A stretch of DNA of 33,742 bases from Ectopseudomonas oleovorans (GCF_003052605.1 NZ_QASO01000074.1:1-33742); one strand, 5' to 3'; numbered from the stretch's first letter, positions 17,221-26,911 are shown. Numbers and translations: made by a program. The notes: generated by a model not told the origin, from the sequence alone.

Positions 17221-20055
17221 TTATATTTCTCTCCCCAATCGCTGATAGCGCCGCTCAAAGGCATCCTTCCCTCCCTCCATTACCTTACAAACCTCTTCTC
17301 GCATGTCTTTGTTTTGCAAGGAACCGGATTTACTAACAAAACATTGATGTTTGAAATCGAGCGCGTGAATCATCTCAGCGTCACCATTCACAACGATATT
17401 CGGGTTATGGGTCACGATGATGAGTTGCCGCCGTTGTTTGTTGGCACGAATTTGCTGCACCACCAAGTCATAGATCAGATGGTTATCCAGATCGTCCTCG
17501 GGCTGATCAAGCACTAAGGGTTCATCCCCGTGGGCCAGCAAGAAGGCCAACATAGCCGCGGCCCGCTGACCGGCAGAAGCCTGGCCAATCGACTGAAAAT
17601 CCCTACCATCACCCTTGCGGCTATATTCCACCTGCAGACCATCCTCGGGAAACCAGCACAGGACGTGATTTATGAGTTCGGGCCGCTTTTCGGTCTCGGC
17701 TACCAAATACTTGTTGAACCGGCCTCCCAAATCACCTGAACCACGACATGCAGCCGTCAAGCGTTTCTGCAACTGCTTAATGCTTTCCTCAAACTGCGGC
17801 GTGCCGGGCTCGCCTGGCTGATCACTAAGATCAGCGGCCAACAGCAAGTCGGCTATCAGCCCTTTTGCTGGTATATCGTCCTGCGCCTCAATGTAGATAT
17901 CGTCCTTGAACTTGTCTGACGTACCCAGTAAATCACGCAGCGAACGCTCGATCCCTTGAGCGTCGCGACCATAGGGAATCAATCTCATACGAACAAAATG
18001 GTTTTCCGCCAATGTTTGCTCAAGGAACTGCGTGCGCGTCGTACTGATAGCGCGGCGCGCTTGCAAAACGTAATCCAGCTGAGTCCTGGCTTGAGTTTTC
18101 AATTCCTCAAACTGCTTTTGTAGCGCATCCAAGCGTGCGACCTCTGTATCCAGTCGCTGGCGCTCTTGTACCAAGCGCCCATATTCGCTTGGGTCGCTTA
18201 CCCCCTGGGCCAGCAAATCGGCTTTCAATGTTTCATAAGCGACCTTGGAGTGTTCGATCTGCGCTTGCCAAACGCCTTGCGACAACTGCTCCCTGAGTGC
18301 AGTGCCCTTGTCGACCAATTGCTGCGCCACGGCCTCTATCTGGGCTTTGGCTTCGGTAATAGACTGGGCAAGTTGCCGTAGCACGTCTATCGGTTCAGCA
18401 TCGATAGACGGCTCGAACAGCGAGTCAGGCGTGTCTTCCGCCAGCAAGTCCCCCGCCAATCCGCGCAGTCGGGATGATATCGCAGCCACGGAATCAAACT
18501 GCCGATCCATTTCTCGAGCTTGGCGGCTGGTACGCTGATAGGCCTTAAGCACCTCGGCATGGTGAGCCGCCTCAAATCGAGCCAACTTACGTTGCACATC
18601 CTGCAGGTTTAGATTCAGCGCATCGCGCCCTTTGAGTTTGCCATCCAGCTCGCGCAATTTGGCACAAGTAGCAAAGAAGCTGCGTTTGGCCTCTTCAAAT
18701 GTATCTTGCGCAGTATCCGTCCCAGCAGCTTCATCGATCACCTGCAACAGTGACTGTTGGCTTTCTCCTGCCAGCGCAGCGATCTGTCCTTGACTGAACA
18801 GCCGCACAGGGAAGCGCTGCTCGGTAATGGCTTGGCTTGCGGATGCTTTCCATTGGGCGCTAGCCTCATCCCACTCCTCGACTACCTGCCCTTGCCCATC
18901 CTGTTGCCATAGCAAGCGATGGCGGACGTCATCCCGGCTGACGGTGAGCACAAAGTGAGTGGTAGCGAGCAGTCCACCCCAGTCGTTGCGGTTTCTGGCA
19001 ATCTTGTTAAAGCGCGCAAAGGTTTCGCTAGCCTCACCATCCGTCCCCAGTTCACGCTCCCGGCGATAGGCCAGCCGCAAAGCATGCACTACGGTGGACT
19101 TACCGGTGCCACGACCGCCAACCAAGGCATTGAAATAGGGATTGAACTCCAACCGTGCGGGCCTATTGCCGCGCCCCATAAAACGAGCATCGGAGATCTC
19201 GATGGCTTCGATGAAATGCTCAGGTTTGTCGAACGGCGAAAATGATTCGGCATCGTCACTACGCCGAACCGATATGCCTTGCCCGTCCAATAAGGACAAT
19301 CGCAGGCCTTCCAAAGAGGGCTTGGCCATCTTGATCCAGGTGTAGCGTGATCCCGGTACGGCCGGGCCTTGGAAGGTATGGCAGTCAGAGCCGATGACCT
19401 CAGCCCAGCTCAATTTTGCTTGCGTGTAGGCCGAGGGCTTGGGTGTCTCCCGCGCTAGTACCTCCATGGCCAACACGCCAGAATTGCTCAGAACCTGTCC
19501 CAGTGTGTGATGGTCGATAACCGATTGCAGAGCGCCATCCACTTTCAGCTGAAGCAATCCCTTAATTGCATCGGCATGAGCGGGAATAGGCAGTGCGCCT
19601 GCATCCAGCACGGCCTGCACTACATCAGCTGCGCTCCGGCGCGTTACTCCATCGCTATTGCCTTTGGTGCCGGTGTAGTCAACTCTGCCCAGTAGCGAAT
19701 CGATGTCACTGGTCGTTGCACTGGTGTCAAAAATTGCCAGCAGATGGAATCCGCCATTAGCGGAAATCTCCACGCCAGGAAACAGATGAAGTTCACGGAA
19801 GCCCTCTGGTGGATCGACCTGCATGGCTGCGTAAGCGGTCTTTAACTTATCAACCCAAGCGCCGCTATTGTGGTCAGTAACCGCCACACAATCGATTCCA
19901 GCTGCCATGTACCTCAACAGCCACTTCTCTGGCTTCAGCTCATCGGGCGTACCTATTACTCGCTGCCAAGCATCCGTATCCTTGGAGGCAGGAGTGTGTG
20001 TGTGAAAGTCAAACTTCCACCAGCGAGCGCCAGGGTAGGCCCATTGAGTCGTCAT
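17221..20055 (-). CDS. TrlF-type protein: PHP phosphoesterase fused to SMC-like ATPase
   Basis: 944 residues from ATG 20055 (MTTQWAYPGARWWKFDFHTH), preceded by GGAG; an in-frame ATG at 20079 is less well supported. The N-terminal PHP domain has metal-binding motifs DFHTHTPAS (H18, H20), VTDHNSG (about 60), IPAHAD (about 160) and SDCHTF (about 225). The ATPase has Walker A GGRGTGKST (about 313-321). Several hundred coiled-coil residues follow, then a SAGQRAAAMLAFLL signature and PLVLDQPEDDLDN Walker B, then IIVTHNPNIVVNGDAE. Such fusions are named TrlF-family AAA-like ATPases and are often found in defence islands. The function is unproven. The gene is convergent with the ATPase/DUF4276 pair and is a single-gene unit. 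Confidence 0.82.
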   Translation of the reverse strand: MTTQWAYPGARWWKFDFHTHTPASKDTDAWQRVIGTPDELKPEKWLLRYMAAGIDCVAVTDHNSGAWVDKLKTAYAAMQVDPPEGFRELHLFPGVEISANGGFHLLAIFDTSATTSDIDSLLGRVDYTGTKGNSDGVTRRSAADVVQAVLDAGALPIPAHADAIKGLLQLKVDGALQSVIDHHTLGQVLSNSGVLAMEVLARETPKPSAYTQAKLSWAEVIGSDCHTFQGPAVPGSRYTWIKMAKPSLEGLRLSLLDGQGISVRRSDDAESFSPFDKPEHFIEAIEISDARFMGRGNRPARLEFNPYFNALVGGRGTGKSTVVHALRLAYRRERELGTDGEASETFARFNKIARNRNDWGGLLATTHFVLTVSRDDVRHRLLWQQDGQGQVVEEWDEASAQWKASASQAITEQRFPVRLFSQGQIAALAGESQQSLLQVIDEAAGTDTAQDTFEEAKRSFFATCAKLRELDGKLKGRDALNLNLQDVQRKLARFEAAHHAEVLKAYQRTSRQAREMDRQFDSVAAISSRLRGLAGDLLAEDTPDSLFEPSIDAEPIDVLRQLAQSITEAKAQIEAVAQQLVDKGTALREQLSQGVWQAQIEHSKVAYETLKADLLAQGVSDPSEYGRLVQERQRLDTEVARLDALQKQFEELKTQARTQLDYVLQARRAISTTRTQFLEQTLAENHFVRMRLIPYGRDAQGIERSLRDLLGTSDKFKDDIYIEAQDDIPAKGLIADLLLAADLSDQPGEPGTPQFEESIKQLQKRLTAACRGSGDLGGRFNKYLVAETEKRPELINHVLCWFPEDGLQVEYSRKGDGRDFQSIGQASAGQRAAAMLAFLLAHGDEPLVLDQPEDDLDNHLIYDLVVQQIRANKQRRQLIIVTHNPNIVVNGDAEMIHALDFKHQCFVSKSGSLQNKDMREEVCKVMEGGKDAFERRYQRLGREI

Positions 20056-20220
20056 TGAAGCTCCGTAATCAGCACACACCAGCCCAGTATCCTGAGCCTT
20101 GTATCATCATTCGATGTTACGTGACTTAACGGCTGCTTGCTAAGAACGTCCGGCTTGCTACCGTAGCGCGAACGAAAAAACGGTAGCACTCCCCCAGAGA
20201 AGCAGTACGCGAAACCAGTC

Positions 20221-20243
20221 TGGGGGGACAAGTGGGGGGACAA
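20221..20243 (+). repeat. Tandem 12-bp-period G-rich repeat
   Basis: TGGGGGGACAA occurs twice (20221-20231, 20233-20243) with one base between, so the period is 12 bp. Similar GGGGGACAA pairs are, as far as I recall, seen beside integrase genes and attachment sites in Pseudomonas, which suggests a relic of integration. No integrase is present. Confidence 0.5.
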
Positions 20244-20292
20244 CCAAAATAAATAAATAAATATCTAACAAAATCAGATGCTTATAATTTAT

Positions 20293-20319
20293 AAAAAGCC
20301 GCCCACAAGCCGGCTTTTT
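20293..20319. terminator. Rho-independent terminator-like hairpin
   Basis: AAAAAGCCG / CGGCTTTTT with a nine-base loop, followed by a sixth T on the plus strand and with A-rich sequence on the other side, so it can work in both directions. On the minus strand it lies between dmpI and trlF and could keep dmp transcription from entering the defence genes. Confidence 0.6.
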
Positions 20320-20428
20320 TATTGCCCGAAGAAATCCAGCAAGATCCACGAGCCCTAGAAATACAGGGCATTAGGCTTACCACCCATCCCAAGGCGTCCA
20401 TGAGCAATCCCCAGAATCCGCCGCCAAG

Positions 20429-20462
20429 GTGTGGGTCGAAGTGTGGGTTCAGAGGTGTGGGT
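20429..20462 (+). repeat. Three GTGTGGGT direct repeats
   Basis: Copies at 20429-20436, 20441-20448 and 20455-20462, spaced by 12 and 14 bases. There is no gene here. They may be binding sites or part of an integration scar. Confidence 0.5.
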
Positions 20463-20727
20463 GCTCCTCAGGATGGCGGTCGAACCGTCCCAGAGCTTTG
20501 AGCCTAACGGCGAACGGCAGCTGAACGAGCGCGGGGCCGGATCGACAGCCTGCCGTGTTCATCAGCGCTTGTATTAGCCGGGTTTGCCAAGCCTAAGCAT
20601 AAAAAGCTGCTTGGCCGCGTACCCCGGTAAAACCGCAAAACCGGCAATAACGCCAGCAAGAACTGTGTGACCCTCTGGATCCTGCGCTGAGCCCCATCCG
20701 AGACGCAATTTTTACGATACAGACGGA

Positions 20728-20919
20728 CTAGCGCCTGAGCTTGCTCGCCGGCTCACCACCGATGCCGAAGTGATTCTTCGGCATTTCGGTAATGATCACG
20801 CGCACCCGCTCGAGAGGTGCATCCAGCGAGTTCGCCATTGCTTCGCTGACCTGGCGGATCAAGGTTTCCTTCTGCTCGTCGGTACGACCTTCGATGATGT
20901 AAAGCTGAGCAATCGGCAT
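20728..20919 (-). CDS. dmpI: 4-oxalocrotonate tautomerase
   Basis: 63 residues beginning [20 protein letters not shown]. After removal of Met the N-terminal Pro1 is the general base. Arg39-type residues for substrate binding are within [16 protein letters not shown]. It isomerises 2-hydroxymuconate to 2-oxohex-3-enedioate in the dehydrogenase branch of catechol meta-cleavage and forms a hexamer. The start at 20919 is fixed by the need for Pro after Met and by a TTAGGAG ribosome site upstream, not by the longer frame from 20940. It is the last gene of the operon, separated from dmpH by a strong GC hairpin. Confidence 0.95.
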   Translation of the reverse strand: MPIAQLYIIEGRTDEQKETLIRQVSEAMANSLDAPLERVRVIITEMPKNHFGIGGEPASKLRR

Positions 20920-20941
20920 TGCAGTACTCCTAATCGACAAT

Positions 20942-20961
20942 GGCCGGCGCGCACGCCGGCC
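20942..20961 (-). other. GC-rich hairpin between dmpH and dmpI
   Basis: Perfect 8-bp stem GGCCGGCG/CGCCGGCC with a four-base loop. There is no T-run, so termination is unlikely. It may protect upstream mRNA from 3' decay or tune dmpI. Confidence 0.55.
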
Positions 20962-20969
20962 ACACAGGG

Positions 20970-21764
20970 TTAGATGAAACGTGCACTCACCGAGCCGAGG
21001 CCCTGATAGCGCACCGTGATGTTGTCGCCTGGCCCCACCGGTACCGCAGCGGTGATGCCGCCAGTCATGATGAAACTGCCCGCCGGGATATGTTCACCAC
21101 GTTCGGCCAGCAGGTTGGCCAGCATCGCCACGCTGGAAGCAGGATGGCCAAGCACTGCGGCACCGGCACCGAGCTCCACCACTTCGCCGTTCTTCTCCAT
21201 CACCACGCCGAGGGTGTGCAGGTCCACGTCGGCCACATTGGCCATCTGCCCGCCGGTAATGAAACGGGTCGAGGAAGCGTTGTCGGCGACCACGCTGATC
21301 AAGTCAAACTTGAAGTTCTCGTAGCGCGAATCGATCACTTCCACCGTCGGCACGACGAAGTCGGTGGCCGCCAGCACTTGGCCGATATGGCAGCCCGGAC
21401 CGTGCAGCGGGGCTTTGGTGACGAAGCTGATCTCCGCCTCGATCTTCGGGTGGATCAGTTTGGCGCAATCCACCACGCCGCCGTCGGCGACGCTGAAGTA
21501 GTCGGCGAGGAAGCCGTATATCGGCGTTTCCACGCCCATCTGTGCCATCTTCGCCCAGGAGGTCAGGCCCATCTTCAAGCCGACGATCTTGTTGCCGCGG
21601 GCCTCCTTGCGCCGGCGGATTTCCCACTGCACGTCGTAGGCATCGGCGAAGGTCATGTCCGGGTAATCGTTGGTCACCTTGCTGATGTCATGCGCATGCA
21701 GCTCGGCGTTTTCGATGTGCTCGGCCAGGGCCAGCACCTGTTCGCGGGTCAGGGTACGGTTCAT
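20970..21764 (-). CDS. dmpH: 4-oxalocrotonate decarboxylase
   Basis: 264 residues, full length for the family. It removes CO2 from 2-oxohex-3-enedioate to give 2-hydroxypenta-2,4-dienoate, using Mg2+, and is known to form a complex with the hydratase DmpE, to which it is homologous. Shared fold motifs are [24 protein letters not shown] (metal-binding Glu residues), [13 protein letters not shown] and [13 protein letters not shown]. The start overlaps the dmpG stop by one base (TGATG), implying coupling. Confidence 0.95.
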   Translation of the reverse strand: MNRTLTREQVLALAEHIENAELHAHDISKVTNDYPDMTFADAYDVQWEIRRRKEARGNKIVGLKMGLTSWAKMAQMGVETPIYGFLADYFSVADGGVVDCAKLIHPKIEAEISFVTKAPLHGPGCHIGQVLAATDFVVPTVEVIDSRYENFKFDLISVVADNASSTRFITGGQMANVADVDLHTLGVVMEKNGEVVELGAGAAVLGHPASSVAMLANLLAERGEHIPAGSFIMTGGITAAVPVGPGDNITVRYQGLGSVSARFI

Positions 21765-22798
21765 CAGTTGCGCTCCTTACGGGCGGCCAATAGGTCGAGG
21801 GCGACGTCGACGATCATGTCTTCCTGGCCACCGACCATGCGCCGTTTGCCCAGTTCGACGAGGATGTCCACGGCCTTGAGGCCGTATTTCTGCGCGGCCA
21901 CTTCGGAATGACGGAGGAAGCTGGAGTAGACCCCGGCGTAGCCGAGGGCCAGGGTTTCGCGGTCGACCCGCACCGGACGGTCTTGCAGCGGCCGGACGAT
22001 GTCGTCGGCGGCGTCCATCAGGGTGTAGAGGTCGGTGCCGTGCTCCCAGCCGAGGCGTTCGGCGGCGGCGATGAACACCTCCAGCGGCGCGTTACCGGCA
22101 CCGGCGCCCATGCCGGCGAGACTGGCGTCGATGCGGTCGCAGCCCTCCTCCACCGCGACGATGGAGTTGGCCACGCCAAGGGACAGGTTGTGGTGGGCGT
22201 GCATGCCGGTCTGGGTTTCCGGCTTGAGCACGGCCTTGACCGCGCGGAAGCGCTCGCGCACGTCCTGCATGCTCAGCGCACCACCGGAATCGACCACGTA
22301 GATGCAGGTCGCGCCATAGTTCTCCATCAGCTTGGCCTGCTTGGCCAGATGCTCGGGGGCGATCATATGGCTCATCATCAAAAAGCCGACGGTGTCCATG
22401 CCCAGTTCACGGGCGTATTCGATGTGCTGCTTGGAGACATCCGCCTCGGTGCAATGGGTGGCCACGCGGACCACCCGCGCGCCGGCGTTGTAGGCCGCCT
22501 TGAGGTCGTGCACCGTGCCGATACCGGGCAGCAGCAGGGTGGCGATTTTGGCGTGGCTGATCACGTCGTTGACCGCCTCGATCCACTCCAGGTCGGTGTG
22601 CGCGCCGAAGCCGTAGTTGAAGCTGGAGCCTTGCAGGCCGTCGCCGTGGGCCACCTCGATGGAGTCGACCTTGGCCTGGTCCAGGGCGCGGGCGATGTCC
22701 TGCACGTTCTGGATCGAGTACTGATGGCGGATCGCGTGGCTGCCGTCGCGCAGGGTGACGTCGGAGATATAGAGTTTCTTGCCGGGGTTGAAGGTCAT
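21764..22798 (-). CDS. dmpG: 4-hydroxy-2-oxovalerate aldolase
   Basis: 344 residues. It cleaves 4-hydroxy-2-oxopentanoate into pyruvate and acetaldehyde and channels the aldehyde to DmpF. The catalytic site is visible as [11 protein letters not shown] with R17, D18 and H21, and the metal ligands as H200 and H202 in GMHAHHNLS, matching positions known for DmpG. The C-terminal communication domain ([20 protein letters not shown]) is intact. It lies 11 bases after dmpF. Confidence 0.96.
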   Translation of the reverse strand: MTFNPGKKLYISDVTLRDGSHAIRHQYSIQNVQDIARALDQAKVDSIEVAHGDGLQGSSFNYGFGAHTDLEWIEAVNDVISHAKIATLLLPGIGTVHDLKAAYNAGARVVRVATHCTEADVSKQHIEYARELGMDTVGFLMMSHMIAPEHLAKQAKLMENYGATCIYVVDSGGALSMQDVRERFRAVKAVLKPETQTGMHAHHNLSLGVANSIVAVEEGCDRIDASLAGMGAGAGNAPLEVFIAAAERLGWEHGTDLYTLMDAADDIVRPLQDRPVRVDRETLALGYAGVYSSFLRHSEVAAQKYGLKAVDILVELGKRRMVGGQEDMIVDVALDLLAARKERN

Positions 22799-22809
22799 GG
22801 CGATTCTCC

Positions 22810-23748
22810 TCAGGCCTTGAGCATCGACTGGGCCATGCGCTCGGCAGTGGCCAGCGCGGCGGAGGTCATGATGTCGAGGTTGCCAGCGTAGGCCGGCAGG
22901 TAATGGGCGGCGCCTTCGACTTCGAGGAACACCGAGGTCTTCAACCCGCTGAACCGGCCGAGGCCGGGGATGTTCAGCGGCGCGGACTCGGGGATCACGT
23001 CGAACTGCACCTGCTGCTTCAGGCGATAGCCGGGCACGTAGGCCTGCACCGCCTGAACCATTTCCTCCACCGAGGCCGCGACGGCGGCCTCATCGGCGGC
23101 GGCGGACAGCACATACACGGTGTCGCGCATGATCAGCGGCGGCTCAGCCGGGTTCATGATGATGATCGCCTTGCCCTTGGCCGCACCGCCGATCACTTCG
23201 ATGGCTTTGCTGGTGGTCTCGGTGAACTCGTCGATGTTGGCGCGGGTTCCGGGACCGGCGGACTTGCTGCTGATCGAGGCGACGATCTCGGCGTAATGGA
23301 CCTTGGCCACGCGGGAGACCGCGGCGACCATCGGAATGGTCGCCTGGCCGCCGCAGGTGACCATGTTGACGTTGAGCTTGCCGAGGTGCTCTTCCAGGTT
23401 GACCACCGGCACGCAGTACGGGCCGATGGCCGCCGGGGTCAGGTCGATCAGGCGGATGCCAGGTTTGGCCTGGCGCAGCAGCGCCTCGTTCTGCACGTGG
23501 GCACTGGCCGAGGTGGCGTCGAAGACGAAATCGATGTCGGCGAATTCGGGCAGCTTGATCAGCCCTTCGACGCCGGCATAGGTGGTCGTCACGCCCATGC
23601 GCTGGGCGCGGGCCAGGCCGTCGGAGGCGGCGTCGATGCCGACCATGGCGCCCATTTCCAGGTACTTGGCGTTGCGCAGCACCTTGATCATCAGGTCGGT
23701 GCCGATATTGCCCGAACCGATGATCGCGACTTTGAGTTTCTGGTTCAT
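22810..23748 (-). CDS. dmpF: Acetaldehyde dehydrogenase (acylating)
   Basis: 312 residues from [20 protein letters not shown]. It oxidises acetaldehyde to acetyl-CoA with NAD+ and CoA in a complex with DmpG. The Rossmann GSGNIG motif is at 11-16 and the catalytic cysteine is Cys132 ([12 protein letters not shown]), the known position in Dmp[22 protein letters not shown] also matches the family. The start at 23748 is preferred over 23754, which adds only two residues. It lies 15 bases after dmpE. Confidence 0.96.
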   Translation of the reverse strand: MNQKLKVAIIGSGNIGTDLMIKVLRNAKYLEMGAMVGIDAASDGLARAQRMGVTTTYAGVEGLIKLPEFADIDFVFDATSASAHVQNEALLRQAKPGIRLIDLTPAAIGPYCVPVVNLEEHLGKLNVNMVTCGGQATIPMVAAVSRVAKVHYAEIVASISSKSAGPGTRANIDEFTETTSKAIEVIGGAAKGKAIIIMNPAEPPLIMRDTVYVLSAAADEAAVAASVEEMVQAVQAYVPGYRLKQQVQFDVIPESAPLNIPGLGRFSGLKTSVFLEVEGAAHYLPAYAGNLDIMTSAALATAERMAQSMLKA

Positions 23749-23763
23749 CTGCAAGCCTCCAAT

Positions 23764-24549
23764 TCAGGTGAAGCGCACGGAGGCGCTGCCGATACCGCCG
23801 ATGTCGACGCGCATCACGTCGCCGGCCTTGACCGGCTCCAACGGCACCAGCGAGCCGGACAGGATCACCTCGCCGGCTTTCAGCGCGATGCCGAAACGGC
23901 CCAGGGTGTTGGCCAGCCAGGCCACGCAGTTAACTGGCGAACCGAGCGCCGCAGCGCCGGCCCCGGTGCTGATGATGTGGCCGTTCTTTTCCACCACCAT
24001 GCCGCAGGTGACCAGGTCGACCTGACGCGGCGATACCGCCTGGTCGCCGAGCACGAACAGGCCGCAGGAGGCGTTGTCCGCCACGGTGTCCTGGATCTTG
24101 ATTTTCCAGTCGCGGATGCGCGAATCGACGATCTCGAAACACGGCATCACGCACTCGGTGGCGGCCAGTACGTCGGCGTTGGTCACGCCGGGGCCGATCA
24201 GGTCCTTCTTGAGGATGAAGGCGATCTCGCCCTCGGCCTTGGGCTGCATCAGTCGCTGGCTGATCGGCACCGCTTCGCCGCTGTTGAACACCATGGCGTC
24301 GGTCAGGTAACCGAAGTCCGGCTGGTGCACGCCCAGCATGTTTTGCACCGCCTTGCTGGTCACGCCGATCTTCTTGCCGATGATCTGCTCGCCGGCCGCC
24401 AGGCGTCGTTCGAGCAGGCGCAGCGAGATGTGGTAGGCGTCGTCGACGCTGATGTCGAAGCCACGCTCGGTCAGCGGGCTGATCGCCTCGCGGTTGAGCA
24501 TGGCCTGGTACAGCTCGTCGCCGAGCGCGTTGATCATTATCTGGTCCAT
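23764..24549 (-). CDS. dmpE: 2-oxopent-4-enoate hydratase
   Basis: 261 residues from MDQIMINALGDELYQ. The open frame runs on upstream into dmpD sequence, but similarity and the GAGAGACCGAC leader place the start here. It adds water to 2-hydroxypenta-2,4-dienoate to give 4-hydroxy-2-oxovalerate. It is homologous to DmpH and forms a complex with it. Metal-ligand region KAEGEIAFILKKDL and motifs CFEIVDSRIRDWKIK and ADNASCGLFVLG are present. Confidence 0.95.
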   Translation of the reverse strand: MDQIMINALGDELYQAMLNREAISPLTERGFDISVDDAYHISLRLLERRLAAGEQIIGKKIGVTSKAVQNMLGVHQPDFGYLTDAMVFNSGEAVPISQRLMQPKAEGEIAFILKKDLIGPGVTNADVLAATECVMPCFEIVDSRIRDWKIKIQDTVADNASCGLFVLGDQAVSPRQVDLVTCGMVVEKNGHIISTGAGAAALGSPVNCVAWLANTLGRFGIALKAGEVILSGSLVPLEPVKAGDVMRVDIGGIGSASVRFT

Positions 24550-24560
24550 GTCGGTCTCTC

Positions 24561-25409
24561 TCAGGAATGGCGGGCGTCGGCTTCGGCGAGGAAATCCTCG
24601 ACCAGGCGCGCGAAGCGGGCGGCGTGTTCGATCTGCGTCCAGTGGCCGCACTGGCCGAACACGTGCAATTGCGCGCGAACGATCCACTCGGCCAGCGTCA
24701 GCGAGGCGGCCAGGGGGATCACCTGATCCTCACGGCCATGGATCACCAGGGTTTCGTGGGGCAAGGCGCGGATCTGCGCCTCGCTGCTGGCCAGGCCATC
24801 GACCCAGCGCTGGCGCGGTGCGGGGAACATCTGCGCGAACGACTCCTGAAAACCGGGGCGGATGCTGGCCTGGTAACGCAGTTCGGCCAGCTCGTCGGTG
24901 ACCAGGCTGCGGTCGTAGGCGAAGGTGTCCATCAGCCGGCGCATGGTGGCGAAGGACGGCTCATAGCCCCACACATCATCCAGGCCCGGGGTGATCGGAA
25001 AGCTCACCCCGGCGCTGCCCATCAGCACCAGCCGGCGTACGCGCTCGGGGTGGCGGATGGCCAGGGCCAGGGCCAGGCCGCCACCGAAGGAGTTGCCAAC
25101 CAGGTCGGCCTGTTCAATCTCCAGCGCATCGAGCACGCCGACCGCGTGATCGACCCAGACATCACGGTTGTACTGCGCATCGGCCGGGCGCTCGCTGTAG
25201 CCGAAGCCGAGCATGTCCGGAGCTATCACCCGGCGGCTCTTGGCCAGCTCTGGCATCACCAGGCGCCAGTTGGCCCAGGCGGTCACGCCGGGGCCGGAGC
25301 CGTGGATCATCATCAGCGGGAAGCCTGCGCCGCTGTCATGCAGGTTGGTGCGAATGCCGGCGGCGATAATCTCGCGGCCGATTTCCGGGCTGTTCTGGGG
25401 TGCATTCAT
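24561..25409 (-). CDS. dmpD: 2-hydroxymuconic semialdehyde hydrolase
   Basis: 282 residues, alpha/beta hydrolase fold. It hydrolyses the ring-cleavage product to 2-hydroxypenta-2,4-dienoate and formate (or an acid from substituted substrates). The catalytic triad is visible: Ser107 in GNSFGG, Asp228 in GREDQVIP and His256 in GQCGHWTQ. The oxyanion-hole HGSGPG is at 36-41. It lies seven bases after dmpC and 11 before dmpE. Confidence 0.96.
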   Translation of the reverse strand: MNAPQNSPEIGREIIAAGIRTNLHDSGAGFPLMMIHGSGPGVTAWANWRLVMPELAKSRRVIAPDMLGFGYSERPADAQYNRDVWVDHAVGVLDALEIEQADLVGNSFGGGLALALAIRHPERVRRLVLMGSAGVSFPITPGLDDVWGYEPSFATMRRLMDTFAYDRSLVTDELAELRYQASIRPGFQESFAQMFPAPRQRWVDGLASSEAQIRALPHETLVIHGREDQVIPLAASLTLAEWIVRAQLHVFGQCGHWTQIEHAARFARLVEDFLAEADARHS

Positions 25410-25416
25410 GGCTGCC

Positions 25417-26877
25417 TCACAACTTCACGCAGATGTTTTTCAGTTCGGTGTAGAACTCCAGCGAGTGCACACCCCCTTCCCGGCCTATACCCGACTGCTT
25501 GCTGCCGCCGAAGGCGGTACGCAGATCGCGCAGGAACCAGCTGTTAACCCAGACGATGCCGGCCTCCAGTTGCCCGGCGACGCGGTGCGCGCGCGAGGTG
25601 TTCTCGGTCCAGATGGTCGCCGCCAGGCCATAGGGCAGGCTATTGGCCAACTCGACGGCTTCTTCCTCGCGGTCGAACGGGCGGATATGACAGCAGGGCC
25701 CGAAGATTTCCTCGGTGACCACCGCGGCACCGTCGGCCAAGCCAGTCCAGATGGTCGGTTGCACCCAGGCGCCGCCAGCCAGTTCGGCCGGCATCTCGGG
25801 CACGCCGCCGCCGGTGACCACTGTGGCGCCCTCATCAACCGCCTTCTGGTAATAGGAGAGGACCTTCTCGCGGTGCTGCAGGCTGATCAACGGGCCGAAG
25901 TTGGCCTGCGGGTCATCCGGCGTACCTATCACCAGGCTCTCGGCGCCGGCCTTGAGGCGGGCGACAAACTCATCGAAGATCGGCCGCTCGACATACAGGC
26001 GCTCGGTGCCCAGGCAGACCTGGCCGCCGTTGGCGAACACCGACCGCATGCTGCCTTCGATGGCCTTGTCCAGGTCGCAGTCGGCGAAGACGATGCCGGC
26101 GTTCTTGCCGCCCAGTTCGAAGGACACCGGCCGCACACCCTTGGCCGCCGCGCGCATGATCGCCTCGCCGGTGCGGGTTTCGCCGGTGAAGGTGATGGCG
26201 TTGACGTCCGGGTGCTCGGTGAGGAAGGCGCCGGCCGAATCCGGGCCGAAGCCATGCACCACGTTGTACACCCCTGCCGGCACGCCGGCCGCCTGCATCA
26301 CCTCGCCGAGCAGCGCGGTAGTCAGTGGGGTTTCCTCCGAGGGCTTGACCACCACCGTGTTGCCGCAGGCCAGGGCCGGGCCGACCTTCCAGGTCATCAG
26401 CAGTAGCGGCAGGTTCCACGGGCTGATCACCCCGATCACCCCCTTGGGGCGGCGCACCGCGTAGTTGATCGCGCCACTACCATCCGGCGTGGCCATCTCG
26501 AAGGCTTCGGTGGCGACGTTCTTCAGTAGGTCGGCGAAGACCTTGAAGTTGGCCGCACCGCGCGGGATGTCGATATGGCTGGCGAGCGACTTGGGCTTGC
26601 CGGTATCCAAGCATTCCGCTTCGAGGAACTCGTCGAAACGTGCGGTGATGCCGTCGGCCACGCGGTGCAGGATCTCCGCCCGCTCGCTCACGCTCATCTT
26701 GCCCCAGGGGCCTTTCAGCGCGGCGCGTGCGGCCTGCACCGCTGCGTCGACTTCGGCGCGGCCGGCTTCGTGGACACGGGCAATCACCTGGCCATTAGCC
26801 GGGTTGACGTCCTCGAAGGTGCGACCGCTGGCCGAACCGACGAAGGCGCCGTTAATGAGGTGCTTGATCTCTTTCAT
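25417..26877 (-). CDS. dmpC: 2-hydroxymuconic semialdehyde dehydrogenase
   Basis: 486 residues, aldehyde dehydrogenase superfamily, NAD+-dependent. It oxidises 2-hydroxymuconic semialdehyde to 2-hydroxymuconate, the first step of the 4-oxalocrotonate branch. Conserved residues: Asn155 (SPWNLPLL), Lys178 (VVVKPSEE), Glu254 (FELGGKNAG) and nucleophile Cys288 (NGGQVCLGTERL). Full length. It lies 34 bases after dmpB. Confidence 0.96.
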   Translation of the reverse strand: MKEIKHLINGAFVGSASGRTFEDVNPANGQVIARVHEAGRAEVDAAVQAARAALKGPWGKMSVSERAEILHRVADGITARFDEFLEAECLDTGKPKSLASHIDIPRGAANFKVFADLLKNVATEAFEMATPDGSGAINYAVRRPKGVIGVISPWNLPLLLMTWKVGPALACGNTVVVKPSEETPLTTALLGEVMQAAGVPAGVYNVVHGFGPDSAGAFLTEHPDVNAITFTGETRTGEAIMRAAAKGVRPVSFELGGKNAGIVFADCDLDKAIEGSMRSVFANGGQVCLGTERLYVERPIFDEFVARLKAGAESLVIGTPDDPQANFGPLISLQHREKVLSYYQKAVDEGATVVTGGGVPEMPAELAGGAWVQPTIWTGLADGAAVVTEEIFGPCCHIRPFDREEEAVELANSLPYGLAATIWTENTSRAHRVAGQLEAGIVWVNSWFLRDLRTAFGGSKQSGIGREGGVHSLEFYTELKNICVKL

Positions 26878-26911
26878 CTGCGCAATCTCTGCAAAAAGGC
26901 GAGCCGGGCTT

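Larger units (their letters stand above)
20056..20727. other. Non-coding junction between defence island and dmp operon
   Basis: This 672-base stretch has no gene I can support. It holds a 7-bp inverted repeat GCTACCG/CGGTAGC (20157-20163 and 20181-20187), a tandem TGGGGGGACAA pair (20221-20243), an AT-rich TAAATAAATAAAT tract, a terminator-like hairpin (20293-20319) and three GTGTGGGT copies (20429-20462). It must contain the TrlF promoter on the left. It lies downstream of dmpI on the right, yet I see no clear terminator right after dmpI. Confidence 0.5.

Noticed and set aside
20942..20961. Terminator between dmpH and dmpI
   Set aside because: The stem is strong but no run of T follows on the transcribed strand, and dmpI belongs to the same pathway downstream.
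22903..24726. 607-codon open frame antisense to dmpF and dmpE
   Set aside because: Low-complexity His/Asp/Gly-rich translation typical of an antisense shadow in high-GC Pseudomonas genes.
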